Positions 1 to 8,475 of a stretch of 64,000 nt of DNA are shown here, in pieces. This DNA is from Thermicanus aegyptius DSM 12793 (lineage in GTDB: Bacteria > Bacillota > Bacilli > Thermicanales > Thermicanaceae). A program made the position numbers and the translations under genes. Every line of letters begins with the position of its first letter. Positions within the stretch are counted from its first letter, which is position 1. The stretch is taken from contig NZ_KI783301.1 in the NCBI RefSeq assembly GCF_000510645.1, positions 2,914,698 through 2,978,697 on the forward strand. Direction: 5' to 3'. The notes below the pieces were generated by a model that was given only the letters and a program-made list of their open reading frames with translations, was not told the origin of the DNA and did no database searches.

Positions 1-95
1 GCCACCTATATTCATCCATTTATGGAAGTAAGCGATTCGAAAATGGCTCAATTTTTAAGTGATCGACCTGGCTCAATTTATTGTTGACAAAAACA
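1..95. mobile_element. Terminal end of an IS21-like insertion sequence (partial, continues left of the window)
   Basis: The homology of the neighbouring recombinase stops abruptly near position 95. The outer sequence, read on the minus strand, begins TGTTTTTGTCAACA. It carries the 10-base word ggctcaattt twice (at 45-54 and 70-79), about 25 bases apart. A TGT...ACA tip followed by short internal repeats is typical of IS21-family ends; the family call is inference because no transposase gene is in the window. Confidence 0.5.
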
Positions 96-1054
96 ATAAT
101 TTTACTGGAGAAAGAATATCGATTTAGATATTTGCTGTTGCGTTTTTCGATGCTTTTTTCTTTTGCTCTCTGATTAAGAATGGCATCTACTGCTTGAAAA
201 TCCTCATGGCTGATAATTGCCTCATGATGGTTTTCTACTAGATACATATTTTTCTCACCATAATTAGTGTGCCTGTTAAAATGGCTGTCAGTATAAGTCT
301 TTTGTAAAATAACATCGCCAGTATATTTTTCATTGGTCAGAATCCCTCGAATCGTAGTAGCTGTCCAACGACCGCGTCTTTTTGAAGGGATACCCTTTTG
401 ATTAAGATCATTTGCAACTTTCTGTGTACCTTTTCCCGATAATACCTCTGCAAAAATATACTTCACAACTTCAGCCTGCTTGGGGTTTACTATCATCTGA
501 CCGTCAATATTTTGATACCCATATGGTGGGTAGGAAATTTTAAAGGTTCCGTTTTGAAATCGTCTTTGAATTGCCCACTTAGTATTTTCTGAAATGGAAA
601 TTGACTCACTTTCTGCAAGCCCACTTAAAATGGAGAGCATCAATTCACTTTCCATTGAACCCGTATTGATATTTTCCTTCTCAAAATAGATATGAACCCC
701 AAGGTCTATCAGTTTTCGAACCATCTCCAAGCAGTCTGTAGTATTTCTCGCAAATCGGCTGATGGACTTTGTAATAATTAAGTCAATCCTTCCAGTTTCA
801 CAGTCTGATAACATTCTAAGCAGGTCAGAGCGGTTTTCCTTTTTCGTGCCACTGATTCCCTCGTCATAATATAAGCCTGCATATTCCCATTCTGGATTCG
901 CCTTTATATAAGTCTCATAATGAGCCTTTTGCGCTTGCAAGCTGACTAGCTGTTCATTACTATCTGTTGAAACTCGGCAGTAGGCAACTACTCGTGTTTT
1001 TGGCTTAATAAAAGAGTTGGCTAGATTCCCTTCTATTTTCGTTATCTTTTTCAT
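20..1054 (-). pseudogene. Large serine recombinase, C-terminally truncated
   Basis: This is a phage-type large serine integrase/excisionase that would catalyse att-site recombination. The catalytic domain is at the N-terminus, with the nucleophile in the RVVAYCRVSTD segment (about residue 30). The SRFARN motif and the recombinase domain (about residues 160-260) are intact. After the SKYLNRYSFSSKII segment the usual zinc-ribbon (CGEC-type) and coiled-coil parts are missing. The last 20 or so residues come from IS-like sequence. The start chosen (1054) follows a strong AGGAGGTGAGAGG ribosome site. Its place after the lysis genes fits the end of a prophage. Without the zinc ribbon and coiled coil it is probably inactive. 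Confidence 0.85.
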
Positions 1055-1115
1055 CCTCTCACCTCCTTCTTGGTAGGTCACATATTACCTCTGAAACCCT
1101 TATATATCAACGGTT

Positions 1116-1355
1116 TCAGGGCATTATCTCAGCTAAAAAGGGGGAGAATGTTTGGCGATTGAGTGCATCTATCTTGTTGAATTCTACTTCAGTTATTAAG
1201 CCTTTTTCGAGCATCTTTCTCAGCAATTTTTCTGCCTGAATATAATCAAACTCACGTTGTAACTGTTCCTGTGACACTCTCTTAAGTGCGGTGGTGTTTT
1301 TGTCTATAACCTCATCCGAGATCTTCGTAACTTTTTTATCCTCGTGCTGATTCAC
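1116..1355 (-). CDS. Small SHOCT-domain phage protein
   Basis: A 79-residue protein with a charged N-terminus and a C-terminal stretch (roughly residues 28-65: EFDYIQAEKLLRKMLEKGLI and following) that resembles SHOCT domains, short helical modules often found at protein ends. In Firmicute prophages such a small gene often lies just upstream of the large serine recombinase, as here, and is probably co-transcribed with it. The start appears to be GTG at 1355, preceded by AGGAGGTGATTCCTA. A role in recombination directionality is possible but is only inference from position. Confidence 0.65.
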   Translation of the reverse strand: MNQHEDKKVTKISDEVIDKNTTALKRVSQEQLQREFDYIQAEKLLRKMLEKGLITEVEFNKIDALNRQTFSPFLAEIMP

Positions 1356-1433
1356 TAGGAATCACCTCCTACCTAATAGCCGTGGGAACAGGTCGAAGTT
1401 GAGGATTTGTAGAATTTAATTAAATCAAGGCAT

Positions 1434-1470
1434 AAAAAAAGAGCCTGCAAGGGAAGAACCCCCGCAGGCT
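1434..1470 (-). terminator. Intrinsic terminator after the lysis genes
   Basis: On the minus strand an AGCCTGC...GCAGGCT stem with a C/G-rich inner part is followed by a run of seven T. It lies directly downstream of the amidase gene and closes the late transcript before the SHOCT/recombinase pair. Confidence 0.8.
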
Positions 1471-1533
1471 AGATAAATTAATAGTTTAATATTTTATTTA
1501 GGAATCTCGATGATTTTTAACTCGCTCAATTTG

Positions 1534-2235
1534 TTAATCATACTTAATAAATGCATCCGTAAAGCCTGCCTTTTTAGCCTTGGCAAGCTGTGCCTCAGCA
1601 TTTGCTTTGTCCGAATATGCACCAATTTGCACACGGTAATATTTCTTATTCACCAGCTCAACTGTTTTATTTTCAGCACTTAATAGTTTCTTCACATCCA
1701 CTCGAAAGGTGTCCATACTCTTCCCATGTTTAGGAAACCAGTGCATCACATCCCCATGATTGCTGGCAATGCCTCGTTTATAACCTTCGCTATGGCAGAT
1801 GATATCCTTCTCACTAAACCTATAGAGTTTGCAGAGATATACACAAAGCTCTACAGATTCCTTATAAACGGCAGAAAAATACGAGGCATCGGTTAGACTG
1901 TCCTCGCAGATTTCAAATCCTATATGAGTATTGTTCGCAGCTCCGCCAGCATGCCAACCTCGGTGATTCCAAGGCAATGTTTGATAGGTGGCAATAGAGC
2001 CATCTGCTAATTTACCAATAAAGGCATGAACACAAACTTGACGACCTCCAGGTTTATCTTGATTCCAATGGTTGTTGTACTGGTTCTTTCCAAGCAAACC
2101 GTCGTCTGGGCCAACATATCGCTTGAGCCACGGGTTATTGGCTCCGGTCGAGTGAACCATAATACCCTTTGGCGTTATGGTTTTACCCGCTTTGAAGCAG
2201 GCATTGTTCGTAAGTAATAGTTTGCGTAACTTCAT
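1534..2235 (-). CDS. Phage endolysin, N-acetylmuramoyl-L-alanine amidase with SPOR domain
   Basis: The protein cuts the amide bond between muramic acid and the peptide stem of peptidoglycan at host lysis. The N-terminal Amidase_2-type domain shows the zinc-ligand pattern: GIMVHSTGA near the start, WHAGG in the middle and CHSEGY with a later aspartate/histidine near residue 160. The last 40 residues (YYRVQIGAYSDKANAEAQLA and following) form a SPOR-type repeat that binds glycan strands. Start ATG at 2235 follows AGAGGTG. It is next to the holin gene, giving a standard lysis cassette. Confidence 0.9.
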   Translation of the reverse strand: MKLRKLLLTNNACFKAGKTITPKGIMVHSTGANNPWLKRYVGPDDGLLGKNQYNNHWNQDKPGGRQVCVHAFIGKLADGSIATYQTLPWNHRGWHAGGAANNTHIGFEICEDSLTDASYFSAVYKESVELCVYLCKLYRFSEKDIICHSEGYKRGIASNHGDVMHWFPKHGKSMDTFRVDVKKLLSAENKTVELVNKKYYRVQIGAYSDKANAEAQLAKAKKAGFTDAFIKYD

Positions 2236-2266
2236 TAAAATCACCTCTAATCAAATATTAAGTCAA

Positions 2267-2707
2267 TCATCTTCCACCACCAGGCTTAGGCGGTTCCCCA
2301 TCACGTCCATGTAGTTGCTGTAAAACCGATTTTAGGTTTTCTGGAATAGGCAGTCCAATATGTCCAGCGTTCTCTAAAATGGATACTCCTTCATTACTTA
2401 GGTAGAAAAAGATTACTGCTGTTCGTAAAATGCCACTGTTTTCTCCAATACTAACCAAAATTTGTGTATCGATAATATGAGCGATGCCTACCATTATAAA
2501 GATGAGTACCTTTTTGAAAATTCCCTTAGCACCGATTTCGCTATACAGTTTTTTGTTTACAATTGCACAAAAGACACCTGTCAGGTAGTCAATGATCACA
2601 AAGGCTACCAGTGCATAGAGAAATCCGTCATAACCTCCGAGAAACCATCCAAGAAATCCACCGACTGCGGCAATAGCCAGCTGTATCCAATTCCAAATCT
2701 CTTTCAT
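2267..2707 (-). CDS. Phage holin (toxin-secretion/phage-lysis holin family)
   Basis: A 146-residue membrane protein with three or four hydrophobic segments (IQLAIAAVGGFLGWFLGG, FLYALVAFVIIDYLTGVF, VLIFIMVGIAHIID and TAVIFFYLSNEGV). The DYLTG and EGVSILEN motifs are typical of the phi-CTX/Holin_4 family. It would form membrane lesions that let the endolysin out. A ribosome site (GGAGGTG) lies 7 bases before ATG. The proline/glycine-rich tail (PPKPGGGR) is common in the family. The gene is 31 bases upstream of the amidase gene. Confidence 0.9.
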   Translation of the reverse strand: MKEIWNWIQLAIAAVGGFLGWFLGGYDGFLYALVAFVIIDYLTGVFCAIVNKKLYSEIGAKGIFKKVLIFIMVGIAHIIDTQILVSIGENSGILRTAVIFFYLSNEGVSILENAGHIGLPIPENLKSVLQQLHGRDGEPPKPGGGR

Positions 2708-2783
2708 TAATAGACACCTCCATTTCGTGTATTTCCATATATAAAAGCGCCCTTGCAGATGACAAGAGCGCTGAATATTACCT

Positions 2784-5138
2784 TTACATTATTTGAATTA
2801 GATCATGAATTTGTTGCATTACATCCGCCTTTGGTCGTCCTGTACCGAAAGGTAGCCATGTGACTGGTGGTATATCGAATGCCTGCGAAGAATCAAAGCC
2901 ATTAATCATTATAATAATTGAATCAATAGCCTTGCGTATTTCAACGATATGAAATGGCCAATTCTTAACAGTGGTCTTTCCTGTGATGATCTCCTCTTTC
3001 CAAGTCACAGGAGATAGATTGTAATAGCTACGCACTCTATTTACAGCAGTTCGAAGCGTCTGAATATGTGCTGCCTTCACGTGTGTCACATTTGGAGTGA
3101 TGATTTCAAAAGGTAATGCCAATATCGTAAAAGTACGAACAACTTCTATACTTGCTGATTCGATATCACTGTCAAGACAACGGAAGGTAACCGTATGATT
3201 ACCTGCAGAAAGCGGTTCAGCTTGGTAAATTGTCTTGACCCCATTACCAAGATAGCCGCTTACAGAAAACCGCTCAGGATTGTCTACGCTGTTTTGCCAT
3301 GAACCAGAGTCAATCCTTACCTCCACTATTTGTGTTTGTCCATCCGGTTCAATTCCTGTTGTGATCATAAAACGTGGTGTAGCATTATAAGTAAAATTGC
3401 CAGACATTGGACAGTCCACTATCGGTGCTACAGGCGGGCTGTTTTTCTTTACCGCGTTACTAACAACATAGGCAGACACTGCATCAAGTGCATCTGTGAC
3501 GCTGATTCGATAACGAGTATATCTACCGGCAACCTGTGAGGCATTTACCTGAAGAGTGCCTGAAGTCGCATTGGAAATAACTGTCGTCAGTGCTTCATAA
3601 GCAGACCAATTTAGTCCATCTATCGAAGTGGCCTGTTGAATAACATATTGCTTGATGGAGCTGGTTCCAGGTACCGTTCCACTCCACGAAAGGTTTATTG
3701 TATTTACTTCATAGATAGGAGGGTTTGCGGTAAAAGAAGTCGGCGGTATTGGTAGTATGTTTTTACGAACAGTATTACTGGTAATAGTCCAGCCTGAGTA
3801 AAAATCCTCTCCAGCTGTACCACGGGTTCTTATTCGGAACCGACGATAATGACCACGTGTAGCAGGTGGACTGACATTTAAAATACTGCTTGTTGCAGAA
3901 GTATTGACTATCGCCAATGCCAACCAAGCACCCCAATTGCTATTATCTGGCGAATCACTATATTGTATTTCGTAGGAAGTGATGGGATTACCTGCGCCAC
4001 CAGCTGCTCCACTCCACGAAAGAGTAACGTTTCCTTCAGATAATGTTGCACTTACCGTGCAGGCAGTCGGTGCTGCACAGGCAGTGATGTTGCAATAAAT
4101 GCTATTACTGATTTTCTCTATTGAGTAAACATCAAATGTGTCAATTGTCCAAATACCAAATTGTGTATATGTTCCTGGGGTCCTCGATACAATTGGATTA
4201 TAGCTACCACCGCTTGCTGCCAATGTCAACATGGTCAACACATTCCACGCACTCCATGTGCTGTTATCCGTGGATGTGCGACTGGCAATTTGATACCCCT
4301 TAATTGGACTGGTACCGCTAGACGCTCCGCTCCAAGTAAGTGTGATAGTCTCATTACTATATGCCGCAGGGGAGGCAACAGCAGTCGTTGCTGGCTTTGG
4401 TACCGTATTCCTGCGGACGCTGTTTGTGGATACTTTCCAGCTAGAGTAATAACTAGCTCCTGCTGTACCACGGGTTCGTACACGAAATCTTCGGTAATTA
4501 CCTCGCGTTGAGGGCGGTGCTACTGATACACTGCCACTTGATGCTGTGGTGGTCACAGTTGTCAGAGCAGTCCATGCTCCCCATGTGATGTTATCGGCAG
4601 AATCACTATATTGAATCTCATAACTAGAAATCGTATTATTGATGCCCCCAGAAGCACCACTCCAAGAAAGAGTCACATCCCCTTCCGCAAGTGTCGGGGA
4701 AACCGTACAAGATGTCGGTGCTCCACATGCTGTAGTAAGCAATGGAGAGCTTAATACCGTATAACTCGAATTGGTAATTACACCAGAGGATAATGGCAAT
4801 CGCCCATCAGATACCACTTTGAATGTGACTGGCTGGGTTGCATTACCTGTAGTAGAAGCACAGGTCACCGAAACATACCTGAGTCTTGGTGTAGTTCCAT
4901 CCCAGTTATCCCCGTCCGCCGCTTTGATTCGCACCTGCGAAGAAGATCCATTTACAGTCATTGTACAAAGCAATGCATAACCATTATGGATGAAGGAACC
5001 TGAAGAACCCAATGCAGCGGATATGGTAAAGTTGTATGTCATCTGGCTATTATTAGGTCGGCTTTTAGTATAAGTAATCGTGTAATAAACGGTCGGGCTG
5101 GAACCCGCCTGCAGAGTGATGCCGTTAATATCCGCCAC
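2784..5138 (-). CDS. Phage tail/host-contact protein with alternating FN3-like modules
   Basis: A 784-residue, Ser/Thr-rich structural protein. About residues 1-135 form a beta-rich N-terminal domain. Four fibronectin-III-like modules follow in the order A-B-A-B (about 140-245, 245-350, 350-455, 455-560). The two A modules share long near-identical stretches (the VTLSWSGA, EIQYSDS and YRRFR motifs). A further Ig-like domain and a helical C-terminus (about 680-784) follow. Its position between the baseplate genes and the holin suggests a tail-tip or fibre protein that contacts the cell surface. The exact receptor function cannot be read from the sequence. Confidence 0.7.
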   Translation of the reverse strand: MADINGITLQAGSSPTVYYTITYTKSRPNNSQMTYNFTISAALGSSGSFIHNGYALLCTMTVNGSSSQVRIKAADGDNWDGTTPRLRYVSVTCASTTGNATQPVTFKVVSDGRLPLSSGVITNSSYTVLSSPLLTTACGAPTSCTVSPTLAEGDVTLSWSGASGGINNTISSYEIQYSDSADNITWGAWTALTTVTTTASSGSVSVAPPSTRGNYRRFRVRTRGTAGASYYSSWKVSTNSVRRNTVPKPATTAVASPAAYSNETITLTWSGASSGTSPIKGYQIASRTSTDNSTWSAWNVLTMLTLAASGGSYNPIVSRTPGTYTQFGIWTIDTFDVYSIEKISNSIYCNITACAAPTACTVSATLSEGNVTLSWSGAAGGAGNPITSYEIQYSDSPDNSNWGAWLALAIVNTSATSSILNVSPPATRGHYRRFRIRTRGTAGEDFYSGWTITSNTVRKNILPIPPTSFTANPPIYEVNTINLSWSGTVPGTSSIKQYVIQQATSIDGLNWSAYEALTTVISNATSGTLQVNASQVAGRYTRYRISVTDALDAVSAYVVSNAVKKNSPPVAPIVDCPMSGNFTYNATPRFMITTGIEPDGQTQIVEVRIDSGSWQNSVDNPERFSVSGYLGNGVKTIYQAEPLSAGNHTVTFRCLDSDIESASIEVVRTFTILALPFEIITPNVTHVKAAHIQTLRTAVNRVRSYYNLSPVTWKEEIITGKTTVKNWPFHIVEIRKAIDSIIIMINGFDSSQAFDIPPVTWLPFGTGRPKADVMQQIHDLIQIM

Positions 5139-5151
5139 TTATATTCACCTC

Positions 5152-5655
5152 CTATTCATAAACCGCAGAAACTAGCGAGTTTACCAACCCGCAAAGACTA
5201 GTATTCAACCGAGTATCAATAATGTTATTTGCTGAAATCGATGTAGCAGCTGAAGGTATTAGAACATCAGCAATACCTAGTTCATAGACATCGCTTGTTC
5301 TTGTCAATTCCGGAGCTATGGGCGATGCCGTTGGAGTACCAGTAACAATGGCGAGCTGAATGCTTCTCGTAATTTGACTTAAACGAACCACAACCCTGTC
5401 TATGCGAGGATTGCTCCCAGCTGCTGTAGCAAGGGGTTTATTTAAAACATCCGTATTTTCATATCTATAACCATTAATCCATGCACTGCCCGGTGCTATG
5501 GTTACTGCTAATCCAATCCCAGGAGATACCAGTAAGTTTGTTGGTGTCGCATAAAACACACCATTCGAGACAAGGCTTCCAAAGTATGCAGCGAAGTCCG
5601 TTGCATCATAGACTCTATCACCATCGGATGAATTGAAAAATCCGCTTTTTTCCAT
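5152..5655 (-). CDS. Phage baseplate/tail-tip structural protein
   Basis: A 167-residue protein opening with MEKSGFFNSSDGDRVYDATDF, followed by SPGIGLAVTIAPGSAWINGY. This is the layout of small baseplate-upper or receptor-binding accessory proteins in Firmicute siphophages. No enzymatic motif is seen. The ATG at 5655 follows AGGAGGAGTGATTG and is preferred over the upstream in-frame codon. It lies between the Gp37-like tail protein and the FN3 tail protein. Confidence 0.6.
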   Translation of the reverse strand: MEKSGFFNSSDGDRVYDATDFAAYFGSLVSNGVFYATPTNLLVSPGIGLAVTIAPGSAWINGYRYENTDVLNKPLATAAGSNPRIDRVVVRLSQITRSIQLAIVTGTPTASPIAPELTRTSDVYELGIADVLIPSAATSISANNIIDTRLNTSLCGLVNSLVSAVYE

Positions 5656-5670
5656 CAATCACTCCTCCTT

Positions 5671-7608
5671 CTATTCCGTTTTTGTATACTCTATTACTAC
5701 ATAGCCTGTATACGCAGTTCTATCATTGCCTGGTTCGACTACAATGTCGGTCTTATTTGCGAAGAGTCCGATTTGCGATGCGAAGTTGTTGTACCGGGCA
5801 AGGGGCAGTGGCAAGAATACGGTCCCATTTGTCGCAAAGCCTGTTAAACTGACAATAGTGCTGAGGTTTGATATGCCGTGAGCTACGCTTTTCGGTGTCG
5901 CATTTGTAAGTGACCCAAGATTCACTTGCTTGCGATAAATTGTCTTACCATCTATCCATAGTCGCCCAGTGTTTTGTTCTGTAGTTGAATAGTCGCTAAA
6001 AGAAGAAACCATTTTAGTAGCTGTAATTGTACGGTCTGCAATTTTTAAACCTGTAACTGCTCCATTGGCAATTCTTGCAGTAGTTACAGGTTCATTATTG
6101 ATATTAAGCCAGTTTGCTTGTCCAGAAGGGTTATTAAATACGAAAACAGAAATCACATAGAAAGTCAGCGTATTGCGAGAAATAAAGAAACCCATTGCCC
6201 GCTGATATCCATTTCCCGTATTGTCCCCGCTATGTTTTATCAAAAAGACATGGCCGTCGTCACTTGGCTGGTCACTAAACTTATTGCCACTCCATGAGGT
6301 GAAATAAAAGGCATCTCCAGGTTTCATATAATACAACGCATATTGTCCAATCGATATAGTTCCTCCGCCAACATTGATTTCGAGCGCAGGTAGTTTTCCA
6401 TACAGATTGTTGATAGTAGATGCTACGTTGTCTCCTTGAATCTTTGAATCTACCTCCGTCAAGTCGCCTAAGGTTTCCTCAACTGTTACTAGCGTATCCT
6501 CCACTGCTCCTAAAGCCTGTGCAATTTCAGATATGCCAGTTGGAGCCGATATTGCTGTTTTCACCTCGCTCAAGTCGGAGTGTAATTTTTGGGCTATTGT
6601 CAATTCAGCTTTTCCGAATACTACACTGATACTCTGGCCATCTGCGTCATAGGTTTCTTCAACTTCGGTGATGCGTGTCGTCATGGATACACCCCATGCT
6701 TTGGAAATGACTTTGACGGTCTGCCCAAGATCGAAGTCTATCTTATATGACAAATTACCGTGTGGATTGACCGATGTATCAAATGAATAGCGTATGGCTT
6801 GCTCACTCAGCTTACTTTGACCTCGAAAGATTAGTGTATCAATGTAATCTAAACCAAAGTCTTCTGCCCGTAAGTCCTTAGCATCCACAAAAATTTCGTG
6901 CCTTGTCTCACCAGAGCCACTTGTAATTGCAACAAAAGTTCTGTCTGGACCTTCTCCTTCACCACCAACAAGGGCGGTGTTGGCATAATCTCCAGCACTT
7001 ATTGTATAAATCTGTTCTGTAAGGTTTTCATATTCCTTAGAAAATACAGCTTGTGATTCCGTTCCCATATATAACGCTACGGTAAAAACCCCTGTAGCAG
7101 GAGTGAACACAGTCTTAATGCCAACATCCGATGCAACACATAGTTCCGTCACAGCATCCATCAAATTTCGATACGATACCTGTGTGCTGATAGGAACATT
7201 AAAGTTTGGAGCAGAAAAGGATATGTTCGCAATCTTCCTTGCTACATCAGAAGGATTGATAAGATTATTATTTAAAAGTTGCTCTACACAAGTAGAAATA
7301 TCACCAGACAATTTCTCCGTTTGCCAAACAATGCGGCGGGAGAGGAAGGAAGTTGCAAACCGACCACTTGCAGTAATAATTTCATGCTCGGTTTGAGAAA
7401 GTTCCAGATGTTCGATGATCCCGACTTCCTCATCATCATTTTTCCAGATGATATTTCCTTCCTTTAATAGCTCTGTATTTTCCGTAGTTGCAATCGCTTT
7501 TAACTCAAATGAGCCGCACTGGGAATAGCGTCTCGTCCAGCGTAAGTACTCAAAGGACTCCACAATGCCCACAAGCTCTCGGTTTGAATTGTAGATATAC
7601 AGTTCCAT
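5671..7608 (-). CDS. Phage tail-associated (ReqiPepy6 Gp37-like) protein
   Basis: A protein of about 645 residues. Its first 350 residues resemble the siphovirus Gp37-like/Tal N-terminal domain (MELYIYNSNRELVGIVESFE, then WTRRYSQCGSFELKA). That domain forms the tail-tip hub below the distal tail protein. The C-terminal part is glycine- and threonine-rich with an inserted jelly-roll-like region and ends in a possible trimerisation segment. The start follows GGGGGTG. The end overlaps the vicinity of the Dit gene, as usual in these tail modules. Confidence 0.75.
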   Translation of the reverse strand: MELYIYNSNRELVGIVESFEYLRWTRRYSQCGSFELKAIATTENTELLKEGNIIWKNDDEEVGIIEHLELSQTEHEIITASGRFATSFLSRRIVWQTEKLSGDISTCVEQLLNNNLINPSDVARKIANISFSAPNFNVPISTQVSYRNLMDAVTELCVASDVGIKTVFTPATGVFTVALYMGTESQAVFSKEYENLTEQIYTISAGDYANTALVGGEGEGPDRTFVAITSGSGETRHEIFVDAKDLRAEDFGLDYIDTLIFRGQSKLSEQAIRYSFDTSVNPHGNLSYKIDFDLGQTVKVISKAWGVSMTTRITEVEETYDADGQSISVVFGKAELTIAQKLHSDLSEVKTAISAPTGISEIAQALGAVEDTLVTVEETLGDLTEVDSKIQGDNVASTINNLYGKLPALEINVGGGTISIGQYALYYMKPGDAFYFTSWSGNKFSDQPSDDGHVFLIKHSGDNTGNGYQRAMGFFISRNTLTFYVISVFVFNNPSGQANWLNINNEPVTTARIANGAVTGLKIADRTITATKMVSSFSDYSTTEQNTGRLWIDGKTIYRKQVNLGSLTNATPKSVAHGISNLSTIVSLTGFATNGTVFLPLPLARYNNFASQIGLFANKTDIVVEPGNDRTAYTGYVVIEYTKTE

Positions 7609-7610
7609 CT

Positions 7611-8462
7611 TCACACCCCCAAAAACTGCGGACGAAAGTATATGCTAACCTCTAACAGTTCCATATTGACAGAAGCATCGTAACGCAGTGTATTAAGACC
7701 CGCCGCGAGTTGAAAGAACACCGAATTGGTATCCAACAGGGAAAATGCATTTGTAACCGTTGACCCATCAATCTGGACCACACGCTTACTAGCGAAGTGG
7801 GTATATACACGAAGTTCATCCCCAGCGCTCATTGTTGTGAGAAGTCGGATATACTCGCCAGTATCTATGTTTAATAGTTCAGGATTCGACACAGTGCCTA
7901 ATGCCCTAAACACAATTTCACATCCGCAAGATACATCCCCGATATTTTCCACCGTTATAATCTGGCTAGGCTGACGCATTCCAAACTCCATCCCACTCGT
8001 TGGAATTTCCAGTTCAAACTCAAACAGTGGTATCCATGATGCCAGTTCCTCTCGCACCTCATTTAATGTCTCGAAGAAAGGGGATGGGCAGAGTAGGCTG
8101 ATAAAGAAATTAGGTATTCGTTGCCGATTAGAAACACTAAAGCCTGCCTCCTCCACCACACAGGATATCTGTCGGTCACGGTATTGAAGGGTCCCAAGTA
8201 GCTTTGGGCTAAATATTTGAAGGAATCGTTGTCTCCTTTTATAGGCTTCATCGGGAGTATCAGCAACAACCGTACCTTCAATTGTTATGTTTCGCATATC
8301 TAGCGTGGAAGAAATATAAAAAGCGCCATCCTGATCTGGCGCCTTGAAAGTGTTGACGGTTTGACGCACATTGCCAGTACCATCTACCTTCGTAAGAAAG
8401 TACGGTCGGCTTTGCTTAAGCGTAATGCTCTCTCCGTCTCTATTGGTGTATGTTAGCTCCAT
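7611..8462 (-). CDS. Distal tail protein (Dit), siphovirus type
   Basis: A protein of 283 residues, typical of siphovirus distal tail proteins. The N-terminal half (MELTYTNRDGESITL, then KVDGTGNVRQTVNTFKAPDQDG) forms the ring domain that joins the tail tube to the tip. The C-terminal galectin-like half includes the FGMRQPSQIITVENIGDVSCG segment. ATG at 8462 follows GGGAGGTACGGCA and overlaps the end of the tape-measure gene. The order TMP - Dit - Tal matches many Firmicute phages. Confidence 0.85.
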   Translation of the reverse strand: MELTYTNRDGESITLKQSRPYFLTKVDGTGNVRQTVNTFKAPDQDGAFYISSTLDMRNITIEGTVVADTPDEAYKRRQRFLQIFSPKLLGTLQYRDRQISCVVEEAGFSVSNRQRIPNFFISLLCPSPFFETLNEVREELASWIPLFEFELEIPTSGMEFGMRQPSQIITVENIGDVSCGCEIVFRALGTVSNPELLNIDTGEYIRLLTTMSAGDELRVYTHFASKRVVQIDGSTVTNAFSLLDTNSVFFQLAAGLNTLRYDASVNMELLEVSIYFRPQFLGV

Positions 8463-8475
8463 TGCCGTACCTCCC

